A DNA stretch of 64,000 nucleotides from the NCBI RefSeq assembly GCF_000737325.1, contig NZ_CP011125.1, positions 4,092,001 through 4,156,000 of the forward strand. The letters run 5' to 3'. Positions 1 through 8,761 of the stretch are shown here, in pieces; within the stretch, counting starts at the first letter, position 1; every line of letters starts with the position of its first letter. A program made the position numbers and the translations under genes. The notes under the pieces are model-generated. The model ran no database searches. It was given only the letters and a program-made list of their open reading frames with translations, and was not told where the DNA came from. The DNA is from Sandaracinus amylolyticus. GTDB taxonomy: Bacteria > Myxococcota_A > Polyangia > Polyangiales > Sandaracinaceae.

Positions 1-1
1 C

Positions 2-343
2 GCGCGAGCCGTGCTCCCGCGGTGCGGGCCCGACGGATGTCTCGCGCGGGTGTTCGTGCTGTTCCCGGATCCGTGGTGGAAGAAGCGCCACGAGAAGCGG
101 AAGGTGGTCGACGAGACGTTCCTCGATCACGTCGCGCGGCTGCTCGCGCCGGGCGGCGAGCTCTTCGTGGAGAGCGACGTCGAGGATCGCGCCGAGGGCA
201 TGCGCGAGCGCATCGCGGCGCAGGGCTCGTTCGTGATCGAGCCGTGCGAGGCGAACCCGTATGGGGCGCGCTCGAACCGCGAGGTCCGCGCCGACGAGGA
301 CGGGCTGCCGATCTACCGCGTGCTCGGTCGCAAGCGCGCCTGA
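2..343 (+). CDS. trmB: tRNA (guanine-N7)-methyltransferase, 3' part
   Basis: Only the C-terminal 113 residues lie in the window; the frame is open to the left edge, so the true start is outside. The FPDPWWKKRH stretch is the signature of the TrmB family, which methylates G46 in the variable loop of tRNA using S-adenosylmethionine. It is followed by the usual C-terminal half of the Rossmann fold (LAPGGELFVESD) and a basic end (GRKRA). TrmB acts in the cytoplasm on its own or as a dimer. The gene ends 3 bp before the convergent membrane-protein gene. The motif is clear, so the family call is firm; nothing can be said about the N-terminal SAM-binding part. Confidence 0.88.
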   Translation, partial: ARAVLPRCGPDGCLARVFVLFPDPWWKKRHEKRKVVDETFLDHVARLLAPGGELFVESDVEDRAEGMRERIAAQGSFVIEPCEANPYGARSNREVRADEDGLPIYRVLGRKRA

Positions 344-346
344 CGA

Positions 347-1141
347 TCAGAACGACGCACGCGTGAGCGCGGACGCACACGCGTGCAGCGCGATCACGAT
401 CGCGAGCACGGTGGACCAGCGGAAGCGCGAGGGCGCGCTCGTCGACGGGGCTCGCACCGGGCGCAGGCGGGACCACGCGATCGGCGCGGCCAGCGCGAGG
501 GCGGGGAGGGCGGCGATCGTCCAGAGCACGGCCTGGATCGGACCCAGGATCTCGCGCCCCCAGCGCGCCTCGACGCACGCGCCCACGATGGCGAGCGCGG
601 CGACCGCGATGCCGAGCAGCACGCCGGCCGCGCGCAACCGCAGCACCAGCAGCGCCGAGGCGACCAGCCCGGACGCGATCACGATCGACACCACGCCCTC
701 GACTTGATCGGACGAGCTCGAGATCGTTCCCACCGCGAGGACTCCTTGGACCATCGCGACTGCGAACGACGCGGTGGTCGCGGCGAGGAATGCGCGACGA
801 TAGGCGATGGGCTCGAAGCCCGCGGCGCTCGCGCGAGACTCGTGCGCGTGGGCGCCGAGCGCAGCGAGCGCGACTGCGCCGAGCAGCGTCACCCCCGCCG
901 CCTCGGCTCGGCCGCCCAGGATCGCGACCAGCCCCGCGAGCACGACGTGGAGCCACGCCACCGCGCGCACCGCCACGTGAGCGCCGAGCCACGGCGCGTG
1001 ACACGCGAACGCCGCGAGCGCCGGGCACGCGACGAAGAGCGCGTCCGTCGCGCGCCATTCGTACCGGACGTTGCACGCATGCAACGCGGCGAGGGCGAGG
1101 AACGCGAGCGAGGCGATCGACGGGCGGATGCGCGCTTTCAT
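347..1141 (-). CDS. multi-pass membrane protein of unknown function
   Basis: 264 residues, mostly hydrophobic and Ala/Leu/Val-rich, with about seven predicted membrane helices. The N terminus (MKARIRPSIASLAFLALAAL) is a positively charged start followed by a first helix, and the last helix lies near the C terminus. No catalytic or cofactor motif stands out. The ATG is preceded by a 63-bp gap to the ECF sigma gene, which reads the same way, so co-transcription from the sigma factor promoter is possible. It converges on trmB with a 3-bp gap. I do not recognise the family; the region could be a DUF-type integral membrane protein. Third-position GC is high, which supports a real gene. Confidence 0.6.
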   Translation of the reverse strand: MKARIRPSIASLAFLALAALHACNVRYEWRATDALFVACPALAAFACHAPWLGAHVAVRAVAWLHVVLAGLVAILGGRAEAAGVTLLGAVALAALGAHAHESRASAAGFEPIAYRRAFLAATTASFAVAMVQGVLAVGTISSSSDQVEGVVSIVIASGLVASALLVLRLRAAGVLLGIAVAALAIVGACVEARWGREILGPIQAVLWTIAALPALALAAPIAWSRLRPVRAPSTSAPSRFRWSTVLAIVIALHACASALTRASF

Positions 1142-1204
1142 CCGACGAGCATTGCGCGCGAGATCGGGCGTGCTCTTCTCGACGCCGAGGAGATTTCGTG
1201 GCGG

Positions 1205-2101
1205 TCAGCGCCCCATGCGCGCGTCGAGGCGCTCGAGCTTCTCGGGCGCGACGAGGTTGTGCAGCACCGCGATGCCGCCCTCCGCGTCGAGCTCGGCCCA
1301 CATGACGACGCGATTCGCGATCGGCGGCGGGCGCGGTGGCAGGCGCGCGTCGAGCGCGGGCGTGTGGTTGAGCTCGATCCAGCGCGTCTCGATCGGCGGC
1401 GGCGTGATCTTCGCGAGGTTGAAGAGGAACGTGAGGACCTTCTCGATGCCGACCACCGGGACGAGCGCAGCGCGAACGCGCCCCGCGCCGTCCTGCACGA
1501 TGCGCACGTCCACCGCGAGCAAACGACGCGTCGCTTCGACGTCGCCGCGCGCGAGCGCCTCGAGCAGCGCCGCGAGCGCGACGCCGTTCTGCACGCGCGT
1601 TTCGCGCGAGAGCGTGTGCGCGGGCGCGTGCTCCGCGATCGTCTTCCGCGCGCGGTGCAGCGCGACCTTCACGCTCCCGACGGTGGACTCGAGCGCCTCC
1701 GCGGTCTCCGCCTCGCCGAGCTCGAGCACGTCGCGCAGCACGAGCACCGCGCGCTGGTGCGGCGTCAGGTGCTCCATCGCGACGAGCAGCGCGTACGACG
1801 CGATCTCGCGCCGCTCGACCTCGTCGATGCTCGCGTCGGTGAGCGCGGGCTCGGGCAGCCACGGGCCCACGTAGGCCTCGCGCTTGCGGCGTCGCAGCGC
1901 GTCGCGCGCGAGGTTCACCGCGACGCGCACCAGCCACGGCCGCAGCGGCGCGTCGAGATCCGCAGGCGGGCGCTCCAGCGCGCGCACCAGCGTGTCCTGC
2001 GTGAGATCGTCCGCGGCGCTCGCGCTGCCGGTCATGCGGTAGCAGACGCCCCAGATCGTGGCGCGCTCGCGCTCGAGCGCCTCGCGGACGCGCGGGTCCA
2101 T
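1205..2101 (-). CDS. RNA polymerase sigma factor, ECF41-like, with fused SnoaL-like tail
   Basis: 298 residues. Sigma region 2 spans about residues 5-75 (YRMTGSASAADDLTQDTLVRA, then the NLARDALRRRKRE end), and region 4 about 95-158 with an HTH (AETAEALESTVGSVKVALHRARK). Between them sits WLPEP at residues 81-85, the linker signature of the ECF41 group. The C-terminal 125 residues form a SnoaL-like domain ending in a variant (APEKL) of the NPDKL motif. In this group the fused tail replaces a separate anti-sigma factor and tunes activity, and the factor usually activates its own promoter and one neighbour. Here the neighbour is a divergently read membrane protein 54 bp away, not the carboxymuconolactone decarboxylase or oxidoreductase usually found. 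The ATG was chosen because homology starts there. Confidence 0.88.
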   Translation of the reverse strand: MDPRVREALERERATIWGVCYRMTGSASAADDLTQDTLVRALERPPADLDAPLRPWLVRVAVNLARDALRRRKREAYVGPWLPEPALTDASIDEVERREIASYALLVAMEHLTPHQRAVLVLRDVLELGEAETAEALESTVGSVKVALHRARKTIAEHAPAHTLSRETRVQNGVALAALLEALARGDVEATRRLLAVDVRIVQDGAGRVRAALVPVVGIEKVLTFLFNLAKITPPPIETRWIELNHTPALDARLPPRPPPIANRVVMWAELDAEGGIAVLHNLVAPEKLERLDARMGR

Positions 2102-2155
2102 CGAGCGCACGATACGCGTCGATAACCTTTCGCGCCGCTCGAGCGTGGAGGGGGC

Positions 2156-2827
2156 ATGCAACGCTCTCGCAAGCGCCTGCTCCTCGTGCAGGCGATCTCC
2201 GGTGCGACGTTCGCGACGTTCGCGCTCGCGCACCTGGTGAACGTGCTGCTCGCGCCGATCCCGGGCGCATTCGACGCGGTCGCGTCGTGGATGCGGCCGA
2301 TCTACACGCACCCGCTGATCGAGTTCGGCGTGATGCTCGTGCCGCTCGTGGTGCACGTCGTGGTCGGCGTGATGCTCGCGCTCGATCGACGGCGGCGCGG
2401 CACCGCCGCGAAGCCCGACGTGTGGGCGCGTGCGCATCGCTGGTCGGGGTGGTTCCTCGCGACGGTGATCGTCGGGCACACCGCGGCGGAGCGGGGCATC
2501 GCGCTCGCGTACGGGATCGTGACCGGTGGGCCTTCGGTGTCGTTCGCGCTCTGGTGGCAGCCGGTGTTCTTCTATCCGTACTTCCTGCTGCTCGGGAGCG
2601 CGGGCCTCTATCACACGCTGTTCGGGCTCTCGCGCGCCGCGAGGCTCCTCGGCGTGCGGGTGCCGCGCGTGAGCGCGCGCGCACGGCCCCTCGCGGCGGG
2701 CGCGCTGGTCGCGTCGGTCGTGCTCGCGATCGTCGCGTGGGGCGGATGGCTCAACGACGTCGGCGATCCCACCGACAACGACTACGCGCGCGTCTACGAG
2801 TCGTGGGGCCTCGTCGAGCTGCCCTGA
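2156..2827 (+). CDS. membrane protein resembling a succinate dehydrogenase-type cytochrome b subunit
   Basis: 223 residues with about five membrane helices. Several histidines lie in or at the helix ends: HLVNVLL near residue 27, HVVVG near 61, HRWSGWF near 88 and HTAAE near 103. The HRWSGW and HxxxxG layout recalls the haem-b binding SdhC/fumarate reductase membrane subunit. This is a resemblance only; no flavoprotein or iron-sulfur subunit is nearby. A good ribosome site (GGAGGGGGC) directly precedes the ATG. The gene is divergent from the ECF41-like sigma factor with 54 bp between them, so it is the best candidate for that factor's target. Its 3' end overlaps the convergent gene by 34 bp. 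Confidence 0.6.
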   Translation: MQRSRKRLLLVQAISGATFATFALAHLVNVLLAPIPGAFDAVASWMRPIYTHPLIEFGVMLVPLVVHVVVGVMLALDRRRRGTAAKPDVWARAHRWSGWFLATVIVGHTAAERGIALAYGIVTGGPSVSFALWWQPVFFYPYFLLLGSAGLYHTLFGLSRAARLLGVRVPRVSARARPLAAGALVASVVLAIVAWGGWLNDVGDPTDNDYARVYESWGLVELP

Positions 2828-3231
2828 CGCCAGCTCGCGAGCGCAGCGCACGCCAGCGCGTAGACGACGAGCAGCGCGCCGATCGGGACGAGCCACACGA
2901 CGACGTTGGGATCGCCCTCGGGATGCGCGATGGACGAGAGCGCGAACGCGAACGGGACGATCATCGCGCCGGCGTGGAGCGCGCGCGTCGCGCCGTGATC
3001 GTCGTGCTCGAAGAGCGGCGCGCCGGCTTCGCCGAACACCAGCACCACGAGCGAGAGCCCGACGCCGTGCGCGTGCGCGAGCACGAGCAGCTCGCGCGCG
3101 AGCGCGTCGTCGAGGTACGCGCCGATCTTGAAGCCGTGCATCGCCTCCAGCGCGAGCCCGAAGAGCGCCCACGCGAGCAGCGCGCTCCACCCGAGCCGGC
3201 GACATGCGCGTCGTCGTGCGTCGATCGTCAT
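2794..3231 (-). CDS. small four-helix membrane protein
   Basis: 145 residues with about four membrane helices (roughly residues 15-30, 46-67, 85-101 and 110-134). Histidines are frequent around the second helix and loop (LAHAHG, EHDDHG). Its ATG overlaps the stop of the multihaem cytochrome gene as ATGA (3228-3231), so the two are translationally coupled. That suggests the protein is a membrane partner or anchor of the cytochrome or its redox chain. Its 3' end runs 34 bp into the end of the convergent membrane-protein gene. The family is not recognised; the histidines make haem or metal binding possible but unproven. Confidence 0.6.
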   Translation of the reverse strand: MTIDARRRACRRLGWSALLAWALFGLALEAMHGFKIGAYLDDALARELLVLAHAHGVGLSLVVLVFGEAGAPLFEHDDHGATRALHAGAMIVPFAFALSSIAHPEGDPNVVVWLVPIGALLVVYALACAALASWRQGSSTRPHDS

Positions 3232-4916
3232 TCGCCGATCTCGATCGCGACGTCGCGCGCGAGCGCGCGCAGCGCGGCGAGGCGCTCGGGGAAGGGCGGC
3301 TCGATCGGCTCGCCGATCTGCGCTTCGATGCGCGCGATCGCGGCGATGCGCGCGTCGCGGGGATCGGTCGCGGTGAACGCGCTCGCGTCGAACGGAACGA
3401 GCGCGCGAACGCTGCGCCATGCGAGGTGGCGGATCGCGGGGTACGGATCGTCGCGCATCGTCGCGAGCAGCGCCCCGAGGCGCGTCGCGCGCGGCGCCGC
3501 GCTCTCGTCGCGCCCCGCCGCGGCCGCGATCACGGCGCGCTGCACCGGGTCTCCACCGATGCCCATCGTCAGCAGCGCATCGCCGCGCTCGAGGTGACAC
3601 AGCGTGCACGCGTCGGTGCGACCGGCGTCCGCGTTCTCGATCGGACGCGGCACGTCGATGCGGTGGCTGCGATGCACGTCGCGCACGCCGTACACGATGC
3701 GCGGCATGTGGCAGTCGACGCAGCGAACGTCGGCGTGCCCTGCGTGCTGCCGTGCAGCGCTGCGATCGGCGAGCTCGGCGTGGCACGCACCCGCGCACAT
3801 CGTGTCGCCCTCGAACGCGCGCAGCTGCCCGCGCGGATCGCCCTCGTGCATGCCGTGGCAGGCGGTGCACGTCAGCGCGCCCTCGCTCGCGCATCGCGAT
3901 TGGAGCAGGCCTTGGTACTCGTAGGCCGTGAGGCGCGGCGTTCCGTCGCCCCAGAATCGCGCGGCGAACACCCCTTCGCGCTCGGCCAGCGTTCCTTCGG
4001 ACAGCACCGTGTCGTGCCAGAGCGGGCTCGAGTAGAGCGCGAGATCGTCGCCCGGCACGAACGGGTCGCCGTGCGCGAGGAACGCATCGACGTCGTCGGT
4101 GATGCGCTGCCCGTGACAGCGTCCGCACAGATCGGCGCGACGCGCGGGATCGAGGCGCGCGGGCGACACGATCGTCGGGTCCGGCTCGTCGCTTCCGTGC
4201 AGCACGTAGCGGCGCAGCGGATCGCGGTTGCGCGCGACGTGCTCGCTGCCCGGTCCGTGGCACGCCTCGCATCCGATGCCGAGCTCCGCGACCTCGGTGG
4301 TGAAGCGCCGCGTGATCGGATCGAGCCCGGGATCGGGCGCGACGTTGTGACAGAAGACGCAGTTGTCGTTCCACCGCGTGACGTGCCGGCGATGATCCTC
4401 GAGCGCGATCTCGCCTTCTTCGAGCCCCTCGGGATCGGCGGTGAGGAACGCCGCGTTCATGTGGAAGAAGCGCTGCTCCGCGACGTCCCACGCGATCGGC
4501 AGGCGCCACCACGCGTCACCGTCGCGCGCGAGGTACTGCTGGTATCGATGCGACCCGACGGTGCGATCGATCTCGACGCGCTCGATCGCTCCGCCGTCGC
4601 GCTCGCTCGTGATCACGAAGCGCGCGCCGTCGCGCTCCATGCGCGACGTGATCCCGCCGTACTCGATGCTGCGACCGTCGAACGCGCCGAGCACCGCCCC
4701 CGGCGCGCGCGCGTCCTGCGTCATCGTGCGGTGGAACGTGCGCGACCAGGACTCGTGGTGGACCGGATGACAGCGACGGCACTCGCCCGACCCGACGTAC
4801 TCGCGCTCGTGCAGATCGCGCGGCGTCGCGAGATCCGCCGCGACGCCGCGCGCTGCGAGCCCCGCGATCGCCGCGCCGCCCAGCACCACGACGGCGATCG
4901 CGAGCCGTGCCTTCAT
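3228..4916 (-). CDS. octahaem c-type cytochrome, cytochrome c554-like
   Basis: 562 residues with a signal peptide or membrane anchor at residues 1-27. I count seven CxxCH haem-binding motifs (residues 46-50, 186-190, 216-220, 264-268, 350-354, 399-403, 437-441) and one CxxxCH (CAGACH, 374-379). That gives up to eight covalently bound haems in the periplasm. Arrangement and length resemble cytochrome c554/NapC-related multihaem proteins that shuttle electrons or reduce small nitrogen or sulfur compounds. No motif fixes the substrate. The C-terminal 120 residues lack haem sites and are helical, reminiscent of a HEAT/TPR cap. It overlaps both neighbours by 4 bp, between a TPR-ATPase and a membrane protein. 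Confidence 0.85.
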   Translation of the reverse strand: MKARLAIAVVVLGGAAIAGLAARGVAADLATPRDLHEREYVGSGECRRCHPVHHESWSRTFHRTMTQDARAPGAVLGAFDGRSIEYGGITSRMERDGARFVITSERDGGAIERVEIDRTVGSHRYQQYLARDGDAWWRLPIAWDVAEQRFFHMNAAFLTADPEGLEEGEIALEDHRRHVTRWNDNCVFCHNVAPDPGLDPITRRFTTEVAELGIGCEACHGPGSEHVARNRDPLRRYVLHGSDEPDPTIVSPARLDPARRADLCGRCHGQRITDDVDAFLAHGDPFVPGDDLALYSSPLWHDTVLSEGTLAEREGVFAARFWGDGTPRLTAYEYQGLLQSRCASEGALTCTACHGMHEGDPRGQLRAFEGDTMCAGACHAELADRSAARQHAGHADVRCVDCHMPRIVYGVRDVHRSHRIDVPRPIENADAGRTDACTLCHLERGDALLTMGIGGDPVQRAVIAAAAGRDESAAPRATRLGALLATMRDDPYPAIRHLAWRSVRALVPFDASAFTATDPRDARIAAIARIEAQIGEPIEPPFPERLAALRALARDVAIEIGE

Positions 4917-7735
4917 CCCAGCTCGAGCAGCGTCCGCTCGACGCGCTCCAGCTCCGCGAGCCCGATGCGCCGCATGATCGCGCGCGCCTCGCGCAGGCGC
5001 TCCTTCGCGCTGTCGAGATCACCGCGCTCGACGAGGTGCTGGCCCAGATCCGACAGCGCGCGCGCCGCGTCCTTCTCGTTGCCGATGTCGCGGAACAGAT
5101 CGATGGCGACGAGGAAGCTCTCCTCGGCGCGACGATCGATCTGACCGGTCGCGTCGAAGATCGTCTCCGCGCGCAGCTGGCCCACCGCGCGGTGCGCGAG
5201 CGCGATGGCTTCCTTCGCGCCGTACTCCTCGGCCATCGCGAGCGCGCGCTGGAGGATCGACTCCGCGCGCTCGTCGCCGCGACGCAGCGCGACGAGCCCG
5301 AGGTTGCGCTCGATCTCCGCCATCGCGCGGCGATCCCCGAGCTCGTGCGCGAGCGCGCGCGCCTCCTCGAGCGATGCCTGCGCCTCGTCGACGCGCCCCG
5401 CCTTGCCCAGCGCCTCGCCGAGGTTGTTGAGCACGAACGTCTGGGTGCGGCGGTCGGCCATCTTGCGGCCCTCCTGCAGCGCCGCGCGCCACGCCGCCTC
5501 CGCACGATCCGCGTCGCCGCGCTCGAACGCGACGATGCCGAGCGTGTTGAACGACTGCATCACGCCCGCGCGATCGCCGATCGACTCGCGGATCTCGAGC
5601 GCGGCGCGGAAGCTCTGCTCCGCGAGATCGAGGTTGCCGCGCGCGTGCTCGATCAGGCCGAGCGTCGTCAGCGAGACCGCCTCGCCGCGCGCGTCGCCGT
5701 GGCCGCGACGGATCGCGAGCGCCTCGGTCGCGGCGTTGAGCGCGCCCTCGAGATCGCCGCGCAGTCGCTCGACCTGCGCGAGATCGTCGAGCGTGCTCGC
5801 GACGCCGCGCAGATCCTCCGCCGCGCGGAAGAGCTCGAGCGCACGGATCAGCAGCGCGCGCGCCTGCTCTTCCTCGCCGCGCATGCGGTGCACGCGCGCG
5901 ATGCGGTTGAGCGCGGCGCCGCCCTTGCCGCGCGCGCCCACGCGCCAGCTCACCTCGAGCATCTCCGCGAACGCGCTCGTCGCCTCGTCGTACCGGCCGA
6001 GCGTCGTGAGGAGCGAGCCGAGCACGTGCAGCGCGTCGATGCGCCGCGAGATCTCGTCCGCCGGGATCAGCTCGAGCGCCTTCTCGACGTGACGCAGCGC
6101 GCTCTGCGTGTGCATCGTCGCGAGCTCGTCCTTTGCGGCCTCAAGGTACGCGCGCCCCGCGCGGCTCGCCATGCCCGCTTTCTCGAGGTGCGGCGCGGCC
6201 ATCGCGGCGACTCCGTCGCGCTGCAGCTCGAGCGTCACCGTGATCCAGTGCGCGACCGTCGCGTGCCTCCGCGCGAGCAGCTCCGCGGGCTGCGCGCGAT
6301 ACACGAAGTGGCGCGTCTCGGAGTGCACGAAGCGGTACTCGTGACCGCCCGCGAGCTCGGTCTCCTCGAGCCGCTCGAGGAAGCCCTTCTCCTCGAGGCG
6401 CAGCAGCGCGGTCGCGAGCGCGACCTCGTCCTCGTCGTCCGGCCACAGCGTCGCCGGGTTCGCGCGATTGCCCGGAGGACGGCGCTCCGATCGCATCTGC
6501 GCGAGCACCGCGCGATCGCTCGCGACCTCGCCGACCACCGCCGCGCGATCGAGCGTCGCGCGCTCGAGATCGTCGAGCCGCGCGAGGCGCGCCTCGATCG
6601 CGTCCTCGATCGTCACCGGGAGCCCACCGCCCTCGAGCTGCGCGACGTCCGCGACGAGCCCCGCATCGGTGCGCTTGAAGAACCCCGCCTCGAGCAGCGC
6701 GAACACCAGCTCGCGCAGCGCGCCCGGGTTTCCGCGCGATCGGAACGCGAGCGCCGCGACGACGGGCTCGCCCGCGTGGCGCAGCGTCGGCAGGAACACG
6801 TGCAGCAGCGATCCGATCTCGCTCTCCGCGAGCGGCGCGATCGGCCCCGACACCACGCCGCCCGCCGCGCGCAGCTGCGCCGCGCGATCCCCGACCGGCG
6901 GCTCGCCCGCGATCACCGCCGCGATCGGCGCGTCGACCGAGAGCATCACCTGCAGGAGATCCCACGCGTCGTTCTCCGCGAGGTGCACGTTGTCGAGCAG
7001 CACGAGGATCGGGCGCTGCTTCGCGTCGCCCTCGACGAAGCGCGCGAACGCCTCGCGCGCGCGGCGCCGCAGCTCCTCGGGGCGATCCTCGAGCGGCATG
7101 AGGAACGGCGAGTCCGGGAACGGCACGCCCGACACGTGCCCGAGCAGGTGCGCGGTCTCGCTCACCGTGATCGCATCGGTGGAGCGCAGCGTCTCGGCGA
7201 CGATCGTCGCCATCTGCCCGCGCACCGCGCTCGGAGAGCTCGACGGAGTCACGCCGAAGCGCTCGAGGATCATGCGCGAGATCGGCGCGTTCGGGCCGTC
7301 GCCCTCGCGGCAGAGGCCGTACATCACACGGACCTCGGGCGAGATGCGCGCGGCGAGCTCGGCCGCGTGGAAGAGCAGGCGGGTGCGCCCGGATCCCGCG
7401 CCGCCCTCGAGCGCGACGAGCGTGGGCACGCCGCGCCGGAACGAGGTCTCGATGCCGGTGCGGATCGCGCCCGACGCGTCGTGCTGCCCGACCAGCGAGG
7501 GCTCGGACTCCTCGACGTGCACCGGTGGAGGCGTGCTGTCGCCGACATCCGTCGTGCGCGTGTCGATCGACGGGCCCCCGACGCCGACGATCGTGCGCTC
7601 TCCGTGCCCCCCGAGATAACCGCGACCGTTCGGCCTCGGTGCCGCGCCCAGCGCCTGGCCGCAGCCCGCGCACGCACGGAACGCGCGCGGATTCTCGAAG
7701 CCGCAGTGTCCGCAGACCTGGGTCGCGAGGTTCAT
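4913..7735 (-). CDS. zinc-ribbon, STAND-type ATPase with tetratricopeptide repeats
   Basis: About 940 residues. A zinc ribbon opens the protein (Cys8, Cys11, Cys22, Cys25). After a linker comes an AAA_16/STAND NTPase: Walker A GGAGSGRT at 111-118 and Walker B RPILVLLDNVH near 245. The C-terminal half, from about residue 500, is a long run of TPR units. The layout matches the sensory ATPase part of adenylate-cyclase- or LuxR/MalT-like regulators, but there is no cyclase, kinase or DNA-binding module, so it may act through protein contacts. The start was set at the ATG just before the zinc ribbon; another ATG lies 36 bp upstream. Its stop overlaps the cytochrome start (4913-4916), so expression of the two is coupled. 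Confidence 0.8.
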   Translation of the reverse strand: MNLATQVCGHCGFENPRAFRACAGCGQALGAAPRPNGRGYLGGHGERTIVGVGGPSIDTRTTDVGDSTPPPVHVEESEPSLVGQHDASGAIRTGIETSFRRGVPTLVALEGGAGSGRTRLLFHAAELAARISPEVRVMYGLCREGDGPNAPISRMILERFGVTPSSSPSAVRGQMATIVAETLRSTDAITVSETAHLLGHVSGVPFPDSPFLMPLEDRPEELRRRAREAFARFVEGDAKQRPILVLLDNVHLAENDAWDLLQVMLSVDAPIAAVIAGEPPVGDRAAQLRAAGGVVSGPIAPLAESEIGSLLHVFLPTLRHAGEPVVAALAFRSRGNPGALRELVFALLEAGFFKRTDAGLVADVAQLEGGGLPVTIEDAIEARLARLDDLERATLDRAAVVGEVASDRAVLAQMRSERRPPGNRANPATLWPDDEDEVALATALLRLEEKGFLERLEETELAGGHEYRFVHSETRHFVYRAQPAELLARRHATVAHWITVTLELQRDGVAAMAAPHLEKAGMASRAGRAYLEAAKDELATMHTQSALRHVEKALELIPADEISRRIDALHVLGSLLTTLGRYDEATSAFAEMLEVSWRVGARGKGGAALNRIARVHRMRGEEEQARALLIRALELFRAAEDLRGVASTLDDLAQVERLRGDLEGALNAATEALAIRRGHGDARGEAVSLTTLGLIEHARGNLDLAEQSFRAALEIRESIGDRAGVMQSFNTLGIVAFERGDADRAEAAWRAALQEGRKMADRRTQTFVLNNLGEALGKAGRVDEAQASLEEARALAHELGDRRAMAEIERNLGLVALRRGDERAESILQRALAMAEEYGAKEAIALAHRAVGQLRAETIFDATGQIDRRAEESFLVAIDLFRDIGNEKDAARALSDLGQHLVERGDLDSAKERLREARAIMRRIGLAELERVERTLLELG

Positions 7736-7807
7736 GGCCGCGATTGGGCCACGCCGCGCGAGCGGGTTCAATGCCGCAGTGCGCTGCGGGGGCTACGTTC
7801 CAGGACT

Positions 7808-8719
7808 GTGGCAGGAACGAGCCTACTCGCACTGATCGACGACATCGCCAGCTTGCTCGACGACGTCGCGACGATGACCAAGGTCGCGACGAAGAAGACG
7901 GCCGGCGTGCTCGGGGACGACCTCGCGCTGAACGCGGAGCAGGTCACCGGACTCTCGCCCGATCGCGAGCTGCCGGTGGTCTTCGCGGTCGCGAAGGGAT
8001 CCATCGTCAACAAAGCCATCCTCGTCCCGGTCGCGCTCGCGATCAGCGCGATCGCGCCGTGGGCCGTGACGCCGCTCCTGATGATCGGCGGCGCGTTCCT
8101 CTGTTACGAGGGGTTCGAGAAGGTCTGGCACAAGCTCACGCACCGCGACGAGCCCGAGCACGCCGCGCACGAGCACGCGGTCGCGGATCCCGCGGTCGAT
8201 CTCGTCGCGTTCGAGAAGGAGAAGATCAAGGGCGCGGTGCGCACCGACTTCGTGCTCTCCGCGGAGATCATCGTGATCTCGCTGGGCACGCTCACGCACG
8301 CGTCCTTCGGGCACCAGGTCGCCGTGCTCGTGGCGATCTCCGCGGTGATGACCGTCGGTGTCTACGGGCTCGTCGCCGCGATCGTGAAGCTCGACGACGC
8401 GGGGCTCGCGCTCCGCGCGAAGTCGAGCGGCGTGGCGCGCGCGATCGGCGGCGGCATCCTGCGAGGCGCGCCGTGGCTCATGCGAGGGCTCGGCGTCGCC
8501 GGGACGATCGCGATGTTCCTCGTCGGCGGCGGGATCCTCACCCACGGCATCCCGGGCTTCGAGCACATCGTCGATCTCGCGACGCACGCGGGGCCGCTCG
8601 CCTGGGCGGTCCCGACGCTGATCGACTTCGTGACCGGCGTGCTCGCGGGCGCGGTGCTCGTCGCGATCGCGACGCTCGTGCAGCGCCTGCGCGGCGGGGT
8701 GGCCGAGCAGGCCGAGTGA
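7808..8719 (+). CDS. DUF808 inner-membrane protein, YedI family
   Basis: 303 residues. The first 90 residues are the highly conserved DUF808 block (AGTSLLALIDDIASLLDD, KKTAGVLGDDLALNAEQV, RELPVV, GSIVNKAIL), followed by several membrane helices to the end. A short His/Glu-rich loop (EHAAHEHAV) sits near residue 120. Function of this widespread family is unknown. The start is a GTG at the first residue of the family alignment. It is divergent from the TPR-ATPase with a 72-bp gap and converges on the deacetylase gene, with a hairpin between them. Confidence 0.88.
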   Translation: MAGTSLLALIDDIASLLDDVATMTKVATKKTAGVLGDDLALNAEQVTGLSPDRELPVVFAVAKGSIVNKAILVPVALAISAIAPWAVTPLLMIGGAFLCYEGFEKVWHKLTHRDEPEHAAHEHAVADPAVDLVAFEKEKIKGAVRTDFVLSAEIIVISLGTLTHASFGHQVAVLVAISAVMTVGVYGLVAAIVKLDDAGLALRAKSSGVARAIGGGILRGAPWLMRGLGVAGTIAMFLVGGGILTHGIPGFEHIVDLATHAGPLAWAVPTLIDFVTGVLAGAVLVAIATLVQRLRGGVAEQAE

Positions 8720-8721
8720 GC

Positions 8722-8750
8722 GCGCTCGTCCGGGCCTTCGGGACGAGCGC
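8722..8750. terminator. hairpin between convergent genes, likely bidirectional terminator
   Basis: A perfect 10-bp stem (GCGCTCGTCC at 8722-8731 against GGACGAGCGC at 8741-8750) with a 9-nt loop. It sits in the 42-bp gap between the DUF808 gene and the convergent deacetylase gene. There is no T tract, so termination efficiency is uncertain. Confidence 0.45.
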
Positions 8751-8761
8751 TCCGGCCAGGC

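Noticed and set aside
383-2125. Long open frame on the plus strand across the membrane-protein and sigma genes
   Set aside because: Arg/Glu/Asp-rich composition of an antisense frame in GC-rich DNA; the opposite strand has recognisable sigma domains and membrane helices.
4010-4032. TGGCACG on the minus strand inside the cytochrome gene as sigma-54 promoter
   Set aside because: No GC at the -12 position, and it lies within coding sequence.
4907-7800. Plus-strand open frame leading into the DUF808 gene
   Set aside because: It is antisense to the TPR-ATPase; only the part from 7808 matches a protein family, with a GTG at the family start.
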